Below, in pieces: positions 28,511-37,029 of a stretch of 64,000 nucleotides of DNA; positions within the stretch are counted from its first letter, which is position 1, and each line of letters begins with the position of its first letter. Origin of the DNA: Myxococcus stipitatus (GTDB taxonomy: Bacteria > Myxococcota > Myxococcia > Myxococcales > Myxococcaceae); contig NZ_CP147913.1 in the NCBI RefSeq assembly GCF_037414475.1, positions 7,128,001 through 7,192,000 on the forward strand, given 5' to 3'. The position numbers were made by a program, and so were the translations under genes. The notes under the pieces were generated by a model. That model saw only the letters and a program-made list of their open reading frames with translations. It ran no database searches and was not told the DNA's origin.

Positions 28511-29683
28511 ATGCCGTCCACCATGTCGACGAGTCCTTCCGTGTCCTGGAGTGCCGCGTCCTCCGCCGATGCCTCGTCCTCGGGAGCGCGGTGGGGATTG
28601 TCCTCGCGCGGGTTCTGGCCCGCGGTGATTCTGGCTGGGTACACGGTGCTCGCGCTGCTCTATGGGGCGCAGTTGTTCGTGTATCGGGCCTCGCGAGGAG
28701 AGCCGCCTCGACTGGGCGAGGCCCTGCTGACGGGGGCGTGTGTCTGGTACGCCTGGGCGGTCCTCACGCCGTTCGTCCTGGCGGTGGCGCGCCGCATTCG
28801 CGCGACGGGCAAGCCGTGGTTCGTGCAGTTGCCGCTACACCTGGTGCCCGCGGTGGGCTTCGCGGTGCTGGCGCTGGGGTTGTTCGCGATGCTGCGCGAG
28901 TGGTTCGTCGTGGAGGCCGGAGGAGGCTGGGCCGGAGCGTGGCGCTACTTCCTGTTCATCGCCTCGAAGACGACGGACTTCGACCTGCTCATCTACTTCT
29001 CCCTCGTGGGGATGGAGGCGGCGGTGGCGTACGCGCGGAGGATGCGCGAGGAGGCGGTGCGTGCGTCCCAGTTGGAGGCGCAGCTCGCGCAGGCCCAGTT
29101 GCAGCTGCTGCGCAGTCAGCTCCAGCCTCACTTCCTGTTCAACACGCTGCATGCCATCTCCACCCTGATGCATCGCGATGTGGAGTCCGCGGACCGGATG
29201 GTGGGGCAGCTGAGCGAGCTGCTGCGCGCGAGCCTGGAGCGAGACGGACGCCATGAGGTCCCGCTCGCGGAGGAGCTGGAGCTGCTCGCGCCCTATCTGG
29301 ACATCGAGCGGACGCGCTTCTCCGACCGCCTCCAGGTGGAGGTGTCGGTGACGGACGACGCTCGGGATGGGCTGGTGCCTTCGTTGTTGCTCCAGCCGCT
29401 CGTGGAGAACGCCATCCGGCACGGCATTGCTCCGCGCAGGGGACCTGGGAAGGTCTGGGTCCGCATCCGTCGTGACGGCGAGCGGCTCGCGCTGGAGGTG
29501 GAGGACGATGGGGTGGGGCCGCCCATGGGACGGACGGAGCTGGAGGAGGGAATTGGCCTGGGCGCCACACGAGCGCGACTGGAGCGCCTGCATGGCACCG
29601 AGCAGTCCCTGACGTGGAGGGTGCGTGCGCCGAGCGGCTTCCTCCTCTCGCTCTCGATGCCTTATCGGAGGACGCGGCCATGA
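28511..29683 (+). CDS. LytS-type sensor histidine kinase
   Basis: A 390-residue membrane histidine kinase of the LytS/His_kinase family that pairs with LytTR regulators. After a Ser-rich leader, four membrane helices occupy residues about 35-175 (VILAGYTVLALLYGAQLFVY being the first). The phospho-acceptor box QLQPHFLFNTLHAISTLM has H207, and the ATPase N box LLLQPLVENAIRHG is followed by the G box DDGVGPP. No periplasmic sensor domain is seen; the membrane helices probably sense. The start may be ATG 28511 or 28523. Its TGA overlaps the ATG of the regulator gene. Confidence 0.9.
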   Translation: MPSTMSTSPSVSWSAASSADASSSGARWGLSSRGFWPAVILAGYTVLALLYGAQLFVYRASRGEPPRLGEALLTGACVWYAWAVLTPFVLAVARRIRATGKPWFVQLPLHLVPAVGFAVLALGLFAMLREWFVVEAGGGWAGAWRYFLFIASKTTDFDLLIYFSLVGMEAAVAYARRMREEAVRASQLEAQLAQAQLQLLRSQLQPHFLFNTLHAISTLMHRDVESADRMVGQLSELLRASLERDGRHEVPLAEELELLAPYLDIERTRFSDRLQVEVSVTDDARDGLVPSLLLQPLVENAIRHGIAPRRGPGKVWVRIRRDGERLALEVEDDGVGPPMGRTELEEGIGLGATRARLERLHGTEQSLTWRVRAPSGFLLSLSMPYRRTRP

Positions 29684-30447
29684 CGGTTCGCACGCTCATC
29701 GTCGATGACGAGCCACTGGCCCGTGAGCGGCTGAGGATGCTGCTGGCGTCGGAGGCGGACCTGCACCCGGTGGCGGAGTGTGGGGATGGCCAGGAGGCGC
29801 TGGAGGTGCTGGCGCGTGAGCGGCCCGCGCTGGTGTTCCTCGACGTGGAGATGCCGGAGCGGGACGGGTTTGGTGTGCTGGCGGAGGTGGGGCAGGGGGC
29901 GCCTCCGGTGGTTGTCTTCGTGACGGCCTGGCCGCAGCACGCGCTGCGCGCGTTCGATGCCGCCGCGGTGGACTATCTGCTCAAACCGTTCACGGTGGAG
30001 CGCTTCCGGCGCACGTTGATGCGGGTGCGGGAACGACTGGCAACGCCTCCCGGAGATTTGCGGCGGCAGCTCCAGCGGATGTTCCAGGAGCTGCGTCCCG
30101 AGCCGGTGCCCACCACCGAGCGGCTCGTGGTCAAGACAGGCACACGAACGTTGCTCGTGGCCGTGGATGACCTGGACTGGGTGGAGTCGGCGGGGAACTA
30201 CGTCACGCTGCACGTCGGCGCGCAGACGCACCTGCTGCGCGAGACGATGGCGGAGCTGGAGGGCCGGTTGCCTTCGAGGCGGTTTGCCCGGGTGCACCGC
30301 TCGGCGCTCGTGAACGTGGACCGGATTGTCTCCCTGTCACCCACGTTGTCTGGAGACCACCGGCTGGTCTTGAGAGACGGTCAGGAGCTGACGTTGAGCC
30401 GCACGTACCGGGCGCGGTTGGAACAGGTGCTCGGCCATCCGCTGTGA
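29680..30447 (+). CDS. LytTR-family response regulator
   Basis: A 255-residue response regulator. Receiver residues 1-120: LIVDDEPLARERL, phosphorylation site D55 (FLDVEMPERDG), T in FVTAW and K in LLKPF. The LytTR DNA-binding domain covers about 145-255: WVESAGNYVTLHV, RFARVHRSALVNVDRIVSL and the closing LSRTYRARLEQVL. It starts at ATG 29680 inside the kinase stop codon (ATGA overlap), so kinase and regulator are translationally coupled. LytTR proteins bind paired 9-bp direct repeats; none is obvious next to this operon, so targets are unknown. A decayed copy of part of its DNA-binding domain appears at 35364-35468. Confidence 0.92.
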   Translation: MTVRTLIVDDEPLARERLRMLLASEADLHPVAECGDGQEALEVLARERPALVFLDVEMPERDGFGVLAEVGQGAPPVVVFVTAWPQHALRAFDAAAVDYLLKPFTVERFRRTLMRVRERLATPPGDLRRQLQRMFQELRPEPVPTTERLVVKTGTRTLLVAVDDLDWVESAGNYVTLHVGAQTHLLRETMAELEGRLPSRRFARVHRSALVNVDRIVSLSPTLSGDHRLVLRDGQELTLSRTYRARLEQVLGHPL

Positions 30448-30459
30448 GTGAGCGGCGCG

Positions 30460-30813
30460 TCAGTCCTCTTCGAACAGCGCGAGGGCGAGAGGCCGGGCCT
30501 CCCGGTTCAAGTTGATGGGCATCACCCCGCGGATGCGCTCCAGCGATTCGCGGTCTCCGAGCAGCGCGAGGCCCAGGGAGGCCAGCCCGAATTCGTTGTG
30601 GGAGTTCGTCCGGGCGAAGAACGGCTCGTCGAACACCCGGCGCAGCGTCGGAATCGCGTCCCGGTCTCCTGCGAGCGCCTGCCGCGCCGCGACCGCGAGC
30701 TGCCGGTACCCCGAGTGCTCGTCGCGCGACGCGGACTGCTCCCAGCGGACCACCTGCCTCGACAGGAGGTCCCGCGCCCGCTCCACGAGCTGCTGTCTCG
30801 CGTCAGCCGTCAT
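30460..30813 (-). CDS. small helical protein, function unknown
   Basis: A 117-residue protein without signal peptide. It is Ala/Leu/Arg-rich and helical (ARQQLVERARDLLSRQVVRW, then LASLGLALLGDRESLERIRG), perhaps two HEAT-like hairpins. It is convergent with the LytTR operon, 12 bases from its stop. No ribosome site is obvious before ATG 30813, so the start is uncertain. Confidence 0.5.
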   Translation of the reverse strand: MTADARQQLVERARDLLSRQVVRWEQSASRDEHSGYRQLAVAARQALAGDRDAIPTLRRVFDEPFFARTNSHNEFGLASLGLALLGDRESLERIRGVMPINLNREARPLALALFEED

Positions 30814-30990
30814 GATGTCGGAGAGGGTAACCCCATTCGTGGCGGCTCCGACAGCGCGGCACTCGTCCTTGCCCGTCCGCGTCTCGTCCCTCGTCTTCGC
30901 GTCTCATCCCATTGGCGCCCCGTGGCGTGGGGCCGTTCTTAGTCTCGTGTCCACGATGAGGGGCACGACGCCCCTTGGAAGGACTCGAAC

Positions 30991-32145
30991 ATGCGGCAGC
31001 TCATCTGTGTGGGGTTGGCGTCACTCATCACCGCTTGCGCGACCAGCAGGTCCTCGCAGGCCCACGGTGCGGGCATGGGCGCGGAGCAGGGACGCGCCTT
31101 CAGCGAGGCGGCTGTCACCGTGATGCAGGCCTATGATTTGGAGAGCCGCTTCGACGACGCCGTGGCGCTCGGCCAGTTCGCGGGTGAGCGCGCCCGGCTC
31201 CTGAAGGACGCGGGAGGTGAAGCACACATCCTCGCGGAGCAGGGCCGCATCATGTCCCGCATGCTCCGGCATCGGCCCGGGATGGACACCTCACAGGTGC
31301 TCGACGTGCTGCGCCGCGCCCGTCGCCTCGCCGATGCTTCGGGTGACGCCAGGGCCCGGGTCGCCGCGCTCAATGCCGAGGGCATCTTCCACTACTCCAT
31401 CGTTCTCCTGACGGGCCAGGGAGAGTGGGCCACTGTCGTCGCCCTCCTCGAGCAGGCGCGGGACCTGGCCGCGTCCTCCGGCGACACGCGAGGTCACCTC
31501 CATGCCCTGTTCTACCTGGGCCTCACCCAACAGTTCCAAGGGAACGCCGAGGCCGCGAAGTCGACCTACGAGCAGGGCCTGTCTGTCTCCCGCGCCGCGA
31601 ATGATGTCCTGATGGAGTCCTACAACCTGCGCCACCTCGCCTCGCTTGCAGAGGACCGGGGCGAGCTCGACTCGGCCATCACGCAGTACGAGCACTCCCT
31701 CCGGTTGCGAGAGAAGGTCGGCTTCACGACGGGGCAGCTGTTCGCCCTGACCGCCCTCTCCAACGTTCGCTCGCTCAAGGACCCGAAGGACCCCCAGGCG
31801 CTCATGCTCTCCGAGAAGGCCCTCACCCTGGCGCGAGCGGTGAAGGACCCCGCGGGTGAGCGCGAGGCCCATACCTCCCTCGGGCGGCTGCACCTGCGCC
31901 GGGGAGATGTCCCCGCCGCGTTGCCGCATCTGGAGCAGGCGCTCTCCAACGCGGAGAGCCACGAGGATTGGTGGTCCGCGGTCGAGGCGTTGTTGGAGCT
32001 GGGCCGAGCCCACTCGCTGCGCGGGGAGAAGGCGCTCGTCCAGGAGCGCCTGCGTCAGGCGCGCACCGTGGCCTCCTCGCGGCGACTGCAGGAGGCGCTC
32101 ACTTTGGTGGAGAAGGTCGAGCGCGAGCTGAGCTCCGCGCCTTGA
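30991..32145 (+). CDS. TPR-repeat lipoprotein
   Basis: A 384-residue lipoprotein. Signal MRQLICVGLASLITAC gives the lipobox LITAC with Cys at 16. The mature part is about eight tetratricopeptide repeats, e.g. HALFYLGLTQQFQGNAEAAK, STYEQGLSVSRAANDVLMES and HLRRGDVPAALPHLEQALS. TPR lipoproteins act as scaffolds in the outer membrane or periplasm; the partner is unknown. ATG 30991 has AAGGA eight bases upstream. The final ~90 residues repeat a longer helix pair. Confidence 0.8.
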   Translation: MRQLICVGLASLITACATSRSSQAHGAGMGAEQGRAFSEAAVTVMQAYDLESRFDDAVALGQFAGERARLLKDAGGEAHILAEQGRIMSRMLRHRPGMDTSQVLDVLRRARRLADASGDARARVAALNAEGIFHYSIVLLTGQGEWATVVALLEQARDLAASSGDTRGHLHALFYLGLTQQFQGNAEAAKSTYEQGLSVSRAANDVLMESYNLRHLASLAEDRGELDSAITQYEHSLRLREKVGFTTGQLFALTALSNVRSLKDPKDPQALMLSEKALTLARAVKDPAGEREAHTSLGRLHLRRGDVPAALPHLEQALSNAESHEDWWSAVEALLELGRAHSLRGEKALVQERLRQARTVASSRRLQEALTLVEKVERELSSAP

Positions 32146-32235
32146 GGTGCGAAGCTTGATGCACCGGCCCCTCCTCACTTGCGCTTGAGGAGGGCCCGGC
32201 GATAGCGCACAGGGGACGCCGAGGGCCGTGACGGG

Positions 32236-32529
32236 TCAGGTTGTTCTCAGCGGGGCCCGCTGGATGGGTGTCCGCTTGCGCATGCGACGAACGAGGATGA
32301 ATCCCAGGGAGAGGACCGCCACCGTGAAGCCCGCGGGACGCAGCATCGCGGTGAGGGCTCCGGCCGCGCCGACCGTCAATCCGAGCACGGGCAGGTACGC
32401 GACGAGGCACAGCGGGCATTTCGGGAGGAGCGCGGCCAGGAGCCCCAGGACCAGCGACAACGCGGGAGCGCGCACCGCTGGGCGGAGCTCCACGTGTCGG
32501 GCTGTCTCATGCTCCGGGGCCATACTCAT
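32236..32529 (-). CDS. small membrane protein with CPLC motif
   Basis: A 97-residue protein (95 if started at ATG 32523) with two or three hydrophobic helices: ALSLVLGLLAALLPKCPLCL, VAYLPVLGLTVGAAGAL and GFTVAVLSLGFIL. The KCPLC motif inside the first helix recalls MerC/MerT-like metal transporters, but these need a second Cys pair that is absent, so the function is open. It overlaps the DUF899 gene by 23 bases on the same strand, making an operon. A redox or metal link to the thioredoxin-like neighbour is possible. Confidence 0.6.
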   Translation of the reverse strand: MSMAPEHETARHVELRPAVRAPALSLVLGLLAALLPKCPLCLVAYLPVLGLTVGAAGALTAMLRPAGFTVAVLSLGFILVRRMRKRTPIQRAPLRTT

Positions 32530-33220
32530 CCCGCAAGCGAACCCAGTTCATCGGCGAGGGCAACCCGCCCTCGTCACGGCCTTTCGGGACGAGGTCCAGG
32601 AGCTGATAGCACGTGTTGAATGGCTCGATGCCTCTCCCGTACGTCCCATAGGTGTGGAAGATGTCGCCGCGTTCGTCCTTCGAGAAGACACTGAAGCCCG
32701 GCATGTCCGAGGCGGAGTGCGGCAGCGGTGCGTAGTTGTAGACGGCTTCGCCACGTGCCACGGCATCTGCTCGGAAGGACACCTGGAAGTCGAAGTTGAA
32801 TTCGCTGCCGTGCGATGACACCCACTTGAAGCGCCAGCCCATCCGCTGCCGGAATGCCTGCAACTTCGGCAGCTCCGCGCGCGAGATGACGACGAAGCTC
32901 ACATCCCGCTGACTCAAGTGCTCGACGACTCCGTTGAAGGAGTCAGCCCAGAACGAGCAGTTCTTGCAGCCGGCCTCCCATTCGGGAGCGAACATGAAGT
33001 GGTAGACGAGCAGCTGGCTTCGGCCCGCGAAGAGTTGCGCCAGTGTCTGCTTGCCTTCGGGGCTATCGAACACGTAGGGCTCGGTCACACGCAGCCAGGG
33101 CAGGCCGCGGCGTGTGGCGCTCAGTTCGTCGCGCATCCGGGTGAGGGCCTTCTCTTTGGCCAACAGCTCTGTGCGTGCGGCCAGCCACTCACTCCTCGAC
33201 TCCGTCTTGGTGTGTGTCAC
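32507..33220 (-). CDS. DUF899 thioredoxin-like protein
   Basis: A 237-residue member of the DUF899 family, which has a thioredoxin-like fold. The family signature is present: LPWLRVTEPYVF, FAGRSQLLVYHFMF, a CxxC in EAGCKNCSFWADSFNG, and a C-terminal DIFHTYGTYGRG. The GTG 33220 start is chosen because GAGGAAA lies nine bases before it, and the upstream in-frame residues are Pro-rich and untypical. Its biochemical role is not established in the family. It is divergent from a winged-helix regulator, a likely controller, and in operon with the small membrane protein. Confidence 0.8.
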   Translation of the reverse strand: MTHTKTESRSEWLAARTELLAKEKALTRMRDELSATRRGLPWLRVTEPYVFDSPEGKQTLAQLFAGRSQLLVYHFMFAPEWEAGCKNCSFWADSFNGVVEHLSQRDVSFVVISRAELPKLQAFRQRMGWRFKWVSSHGSEFNFDFQVSFRADAVARGEAVYNYAPLPHSASDMPGFSVFSKDERGDIFHTYGTYGRGIEPFNTCYQLLDLVPKGRDEGGLPSPMNWVRLRDEYGPGA

Positions 33221-33228
33221 CAGGGTTT

Positions 33229-33256
33229 CCTCTGCTGGGGTGGATGGCCCCAGAGG
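33229..33256. promoter_or_regulatory. inverted repeat between DUF899 gene and regulator
   Basis: Arms CCTCT-GGGG and CCCC-AGAGG flank TGGATGG, with a three-base bulge. It sits in the 116-base divergent gap, close to the DUF899 start, where a regulator site would be expected. Binding is not shown by sequence. Confidence 0.3.
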
Positions 33257-33336
33257 TAATGGACCGGAAGCGAGGGGCGGGAGTAACAAAGGCGACGGGC
33301 TTCCCAACCTGGGAGGGGTGCCGGAGGATGGGCGTC

Positions 33337-34557
33337 ATGGATGTGCTCATCACGGCGGCGGCGCGGGCACTGGGGGAGGGGGACCCTCTGGGGGCACTCC
33401 AGCGCGTGGCACTCCGAGAGGATGCTCCGGCGTTGGCTGTGAGAGGTATCGCCATGGCGCAGATGGGGGTGTTCGCGAAGGCGACCCAACTCCTGCGGCG
33501 TGCCGCTCGTGCCTACGGCTCCAGCAACGCCCTCGCGCGGGCGCGCTGCAACGTCGCGGAGGCGGAGGTGGCCCTCGCGTCTCGGGACTTCGGAGGCGCC
33601 GACCTCACGCTCGACGAAGCGCTGCGTACTTTCATTCTCCACGGTGACACGCAGAACGCGCGCTACACCCGGTTGCTGCAGGCGCGGCGAGCCCTGTTGC
33701 TGGGACGTGTCGATGATGCCGCGCGGGCCGTGGCCGAGGTCGACCTTCGGGGGGCGTCCGCGATGACGTTGGCGGTCGCGCATCTGTTGGAGCTCGAGGT
33801 GGCGCTGCGGCGAGGCGCCACCCGTGCCGCCCGCGTCGCACTCGAACACGTGCGGAGCGCCGCGGGACGTGCGCGCATTCCCTCGCTCGACGCCGAGGTC
33901 GAGCACGCCGCTCGTGTCCTGAGCCTCCCCGCGGCGCGAGTCATCGCGCGGGGCGAGTCGCGGCGGGTCGTGCTCGATGAGGTCGAGTCGTTGCTGGGCT
34001 CGGAGCACCTCGTCGTCAATGCCTGCCGTCGAACGGTCCACCTGCGCGCGCGCGTCGTGACGCTGGCCACTCGCCCCGTGCTGTTTGAACTCCTGCGCGT
34101 CCTGGCCGAGGCCTGGCCGGGAGCGGCCACGCGTGATGACCTCGCCTGGCATGTCTTCGGAGCGCGTCGAGTGAATGCATCTCATCGCGCGCGCCTGCGA
34201 GTCGAGCTGGGCCGACTGAGAGCGCAGTTGCGCGACCTGGCGGATATCCAGGCGACCCCGCTTGGCTTCGCCTTGGCTCCACGGCATCCAGTGGAGGTGC
34301 GGGTCCTCGCGCCGCCTGTCGAGGGAGCGGGCGGTGCCGTGTTGGCGTTGCTCGCGGATGGCGAGCATTGGTCGACTTCGGCGCTCGCGCTCGTGCTGGG
34401 GACAAGTCAACGGACGGTGCAGCGCGCACTCTCCTCGCTGGTGGAGGATGGACAGGTGCGCGCGCTGGGCCGTGGCCGCGCGCGGCGCTGGGTGGCGCCT
34501 CCTGTCAGTGGCTTCACGACGACTTTGTTACTCCCGACATCCTCGCTCTTCGAGTAG
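33337..34557 (+). CDS. two-winged-helix transcriptional regulator with TPR-like N-terminus
   Basis: A 406-residue cytoplasmic regulator. Residues about 1-200 are alpha-solenoid (TPR-like) repeats such as YTRLLQARRALLLGRVDDAA. Residues about 205-320 look like an OmpR-type winged helix (RRTVHLRARVVTLATRPVLF, then HVFGARRVNASHRARLRVE). Residues about 330-395 form a second winged helix (WSTSALALVLGTSQRTVQRA, LVEDGQVRALGRGRARRW). ATG 33337 has GGAGG at a fitting distance; ATG 33328 is too close to it. It lies divergent from the DUF899 gene and upstream of a beta-propeller gene, both possible targets. Confidence 0.65.
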   Translation: MDVLITAAARALGEGDPLGALQRVALREDAPALAVRGIAMAQMGVFAKATQLLRRAARAYGSSNALARARCNVAEAEVALASRDFGGADLTLDEALRTFILHGDTQNARYTRLLQARRALLLGRVDDAARAVAEVDLRGASAMTLAVAHLLELEVALRRGATRAARVALEHVRSAAGRARIPSLDAEVEHAARVLSLPAARVIARGESRRVVLDEVESLLGSEHLVVNACRRTVHLRARVVTLATRPVLFELLRVLAEAWPGAATRDDLAWHVFGARRVNASHRARLRVELGRLRAQLRDLADIQATPLGFALAPRHPVEVRVLAPPVEGAGGAVLALLADGEHWSTSALALVLGTSQRTVQRALSSLVEDGQVRALGRGRARRWVAPPVSGFTTTLLLPTSSLFE

Positions 34558-34590
34558 AGCGAGCCCCGGGGCGAGGACCGGAGCACGGAC

Positions 34591-35259
34591 ATGGACAAGG
34601 CGAGGACCGAAGCGGAAGAGACGCAGCCAGCGGAGATCCTCCGCGAGTACGGCCCATTCGACGCTGCCTCACGCGTGCATGGCGTGACGTATGACGGCGC
34701 GCACGTCTGGTTCGCCGGAGGCGAGACACTCCAGTCCTTCGACCCGGCGAGCGGTGAGCCTGTGCGCGCCCTGGAGGTCCCGTGTGATGCGGGGACCGCC
34801 TTCGATGGCCGATATCTCTTTCAGCTCGGAGAGGGACGCATCCGGAAGATCGACCCTGGAACGGGACAGGTGGTGAAGACCGTGCCTGCTCCGGGCCATG
34901 GCGGCGACTCGGGGCTGACCTGGGCCGAGGGGTTCTTGTGGGTCGGGCAATATCGTGGCCGGGTGATTCATCAAGTCGACCCCGAGACGGGCGCTGTCCT
35001 GCGCACCATTGAATCCAAGCGCTTCGTCACCGGCGTGACGTGGGTGGAGGGGGAGTTGTGGCACGGCACGGCCGAAGGTGATTCGAGCGACATCCGGCGA
35101 ATCGACCCCCAAGACGGCCGTGTACTTGTCCGGCTCACGCTGCCCGAGGGGGTGACCGTCTCGGGGCTCGAGTCGGATGGCGGCGACGTCTTCTACGCGG
35201 GGGGAGGGCCGAGCGGCACGGTTCGGGCCGTGAAGAGGCCCCGGCGCTCGCGTCGCTGA
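34591..35259 (+). CDS. beta-propeller protein, glutamine-cyclotransferase-like
   Basis: A 222-residue cytoplasmic protein built of about five four-stranded blades with a V-x-G-(V/L)-T-W/Y-D motif, e.g. HGVTYDGAHVWFAGGETL, FVTGVTWVEGELWHGTA and SGLTWAEGFLWVGQ. The pattern matches the SMP-30/glutamine cyclotransferase-like propeller family, but it is shorter than the enzyme and has no export signal. GGAG lies eight bases before ATG 34591. It follows the regulator by 33 bases, so co-transcription is likely. A binding role is as likely as catalysis. Confidence 0.65.
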   Translation: MDKARTEAEETQPAEILREYGPFDAASRVHGVTYDGAHVWFAGGETLQSFDPASGEPVRALEVPCDAGTAFDGRYLFQLGEGRIRKIDPGTGQVVKTVPAPGHGGDSGLTWAEGFLWVGQYRGRVIHQVDPETGAVLRTIESKRFVTGVTWVEGELWHGTAEGDSSDIRRIDPQDGRVLVRLTLPEGVTVSGLESDGGDVFYAGGGPSGTVRAVKRPRRSRR

Positions 35260-35363
35260 TGCCGTGATTCCAGGGGCGCATGCCGCCTGTGCCTGGCTTC
35301 GGTCAGGCGCATGAGGTACCGCGGGGGGCGTGTCGTCACGAGCGCACGTCGTCCGAGCGCGGG

Positions 35364-35468
35364 GAGCCGCATCGGGCGGCGGCCGTGTATTGCTCGGCGC
35401 TCGTGAACGTGGAGCGGATTGTCTGCCCTCGAGGGCACCTCGAAGCCCTGCTCCATCTCAAGGACTGA
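35364..35468 (+). pseudogene. remnant of a LytTR DNA-binding domain
   Basis: The reading frame ending TGA 35466-35468 encodes VYCSALVNVERIVCP. This matches VHRSALVNVDRIVSL of the regulator at 29680. At base level TCGGCGCTCGTGAACGTGGA is shared exactly, then CGGATTGTCT after one changed base. The Arg of the LytTR core is Cys here, and the following beta strand ends early. No receiver domain or upstream part is visible. It is probably the relic of another LytTR gene. Confidence 0.55.
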
Positions 35469-35554
35469 GGGGGCCCGGGCACCGGTTCGCTCTTCTTGGA
35501 GCCACGAGGGCGCGCGAGATTGCGACAACCCGGCGGCAGCCACATTCTCTGGGC

Positions 35555-36724
35555 ATGCCCTCCTCGCGCGTTACATCCCTTGCCCGTCTCCTCCTCGTGT
35601 GCCTTCTTTCCGCATGCGCCACCACGAGTCCCCAGCCCGCGGCTGACTTCGTGCGACACGGCCCGGACATCGATGCCACCGCCATGCGCCTCATGACCGA
35701 AGCGAAGCTGCCGGGGCTCGCGCTGGCCGTCATCCAGGAAGGTCAGGTCATCGACGTGAAGGCCTATGGCCTGCGTGACGTCGAGCAGGCCGCGCCGCTG
35801 CGGACCGACACCGTCATGTACGGCGCATCGCTCACCAAGCTCGTCTTCGGCTATCTCGTCATGCAACTCGTCGACGAGGGGGTGTTGGAGCTGGACACCC
35901 CCATCGAGCGCTACCTCAAGAAGCCCTTGCCCGAGTTCAAGAAGTACGAAGACCTTGCCTCGGACCCGCGCTGGAAGCAGCTCACGCCGCGCATGCTGCT
36001 GAGCCACTCGCCCGGCTTCCCCAACTTCCGCTTCGTCAACCCGGACGGGAAGCTGGACTTCAAGTTCGCTCCGGGCGCCCGCTACGCCTACTCCGGTGAA
36101 GGCATCAACCTGCTCCAGTTCGTCCTCGAGGACGCGGGGCTCGGACTTGACGCGGGGCAGGAGCTCCAGCGGCGCGTCTTCGACCGCTTCGGCATGACCC
36201 GCACGAGCATGGTCTGGCGCGACGACTTCGCCCCCAACGTCACCACGGGCTACGACAAGGACGGCGTGGCCAAGGAGCACCACCAGCGCGGCAGCGTCCG
36301 GGCCGCCGGCTCCATGGACACCACCATCGAGGACTACGCGAAGTTCCTCGCCGGCCTCATGCGCGGCGAGGGCCTGTCCGCCAAGGCCCGCGCGGAGATG
36401 CTCTCCGCCCAACTCGCCATCCCCTGGGCCCGTCAGTTCCCCACCCTCTCCGAGGAGACGGACCCTCGCAACCAGGACATCGGCCTGTCCGCCGGACTGG
36501 GCATGGTGCTCTTCAAGGACCACTCGGGCCCCGCCTTCTTCAAGGGGGGCCACGACGACCACACCGACAACTTCGCCCTCTGCCTGGAGCGCGGCAAACG
36601 CTGCATCGTCCTGCTCTCCAACAGCGTGAAGGGCCCCAAGGTCTTCCCGCCGCTCGTTGAAGCCGTCCTCGGCCCGACAGACATGCCCTGGCGCTGGGAG
36701 TACGACCTGTCCGCGGTGAAGTGA
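35555..36724 (+). CDS. serine beta-lactamase-family lipoprotein (class C/esterase-like)
   Basis: A 389-residue lipoprotein: LARLLLVCLLSAC signal with lipobox Cys near residue 21. The mature part is a class C beta-lactamase/penicillin-binding-like hydrolase: the SxxK motif in YGASLTKLVFGY, the Tyr motif in YAYSGEGINLLQFV, LLSHSPGFPNFRF, and a C-terminal GGHDDHTDNFALCLE in place of the usual KTG/HxG strand. Such proteins act as esterases, peptidases or lactamases in the periplasm; which one cannot be told here. ATG 35555 is used because the signal peptide starts there. Confidence 0.85.
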   Translation: MPSSRVTSLARLLLVCLLSACATTSPQPAADFVRHGPDIDATAMRLMTEAKLPGLALAVIQEGQVIDVKAYGLRDVEQAAPLRTDTVMYGASLTKLVFGYLVMQLVDEGVLELDTPIERYLKKPLPEFKKYEDLASDPRWKQLTPRMLLSHSPGFPNFRFVNPDGKLDFKFAPGARYAYSGEGINLLQFVLEDAGLGLDAGQELQRRVFDRFGMTRTSMVWRDDFAPNVTTGYDKDGVAKEHHQRGSVRAAGSMDTTIEDYAKFLAGLMRGEGLSAKARAEMLSAQLAIPWARQFPTLSEETDPRNQDIGLSAGLGMVLFKDHSGPAFFKGGHDDHTDNFALCLERGKRCIVLLSNSVKGPKVFPPLVEAVLGPTDMPWRWEYDLSAVK

Positions 36725-37029
36725 CACCCCTTGCCGAAGTCCTCGACGAGTCGCGAGCGCTGACCTGCGGCTGAGACGGATTCATTCAAGGACGGCCCAC
36801 GGCCCGCGCGGAGCAGCTCGCCTCCGCGTTGGTGCCGCCCGTGACTCAGTGCCCGGCTCGGCCGTCTGCCTCCACCGCGGATGTCACGTTGTTTCGGCAC
36901 ACGAGGCCGCCGCTCCGGCTCATGCCACCTGGGCGGGTCCTCGAACCGTCGGGAGGTGTGTGTGTTGTCGCGCGTCGACACGAGTACGGGTCCTGTGAGC
37001 GTGGGGTTGCGGCGTAAGGTGGTGGCGAC
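36725..37029. other. 305-base intergenic region
   Basis: No credible gene, RNA or strong repeat was found between the lactamase-family gene and the Cys-rich lipoprotein gene. It contains several short high-GC frames with atypical composition. The last 150 bases presumably hold the promoter of the gene at 37030. Confidence 0.4.

Noticed and set aside
35280..35468. Treating the LytTR-like frame as a functional 62-residue gene
   Set aside because: Only 10-15 residues match and the rest of the domain is missing; better seen as a relic.
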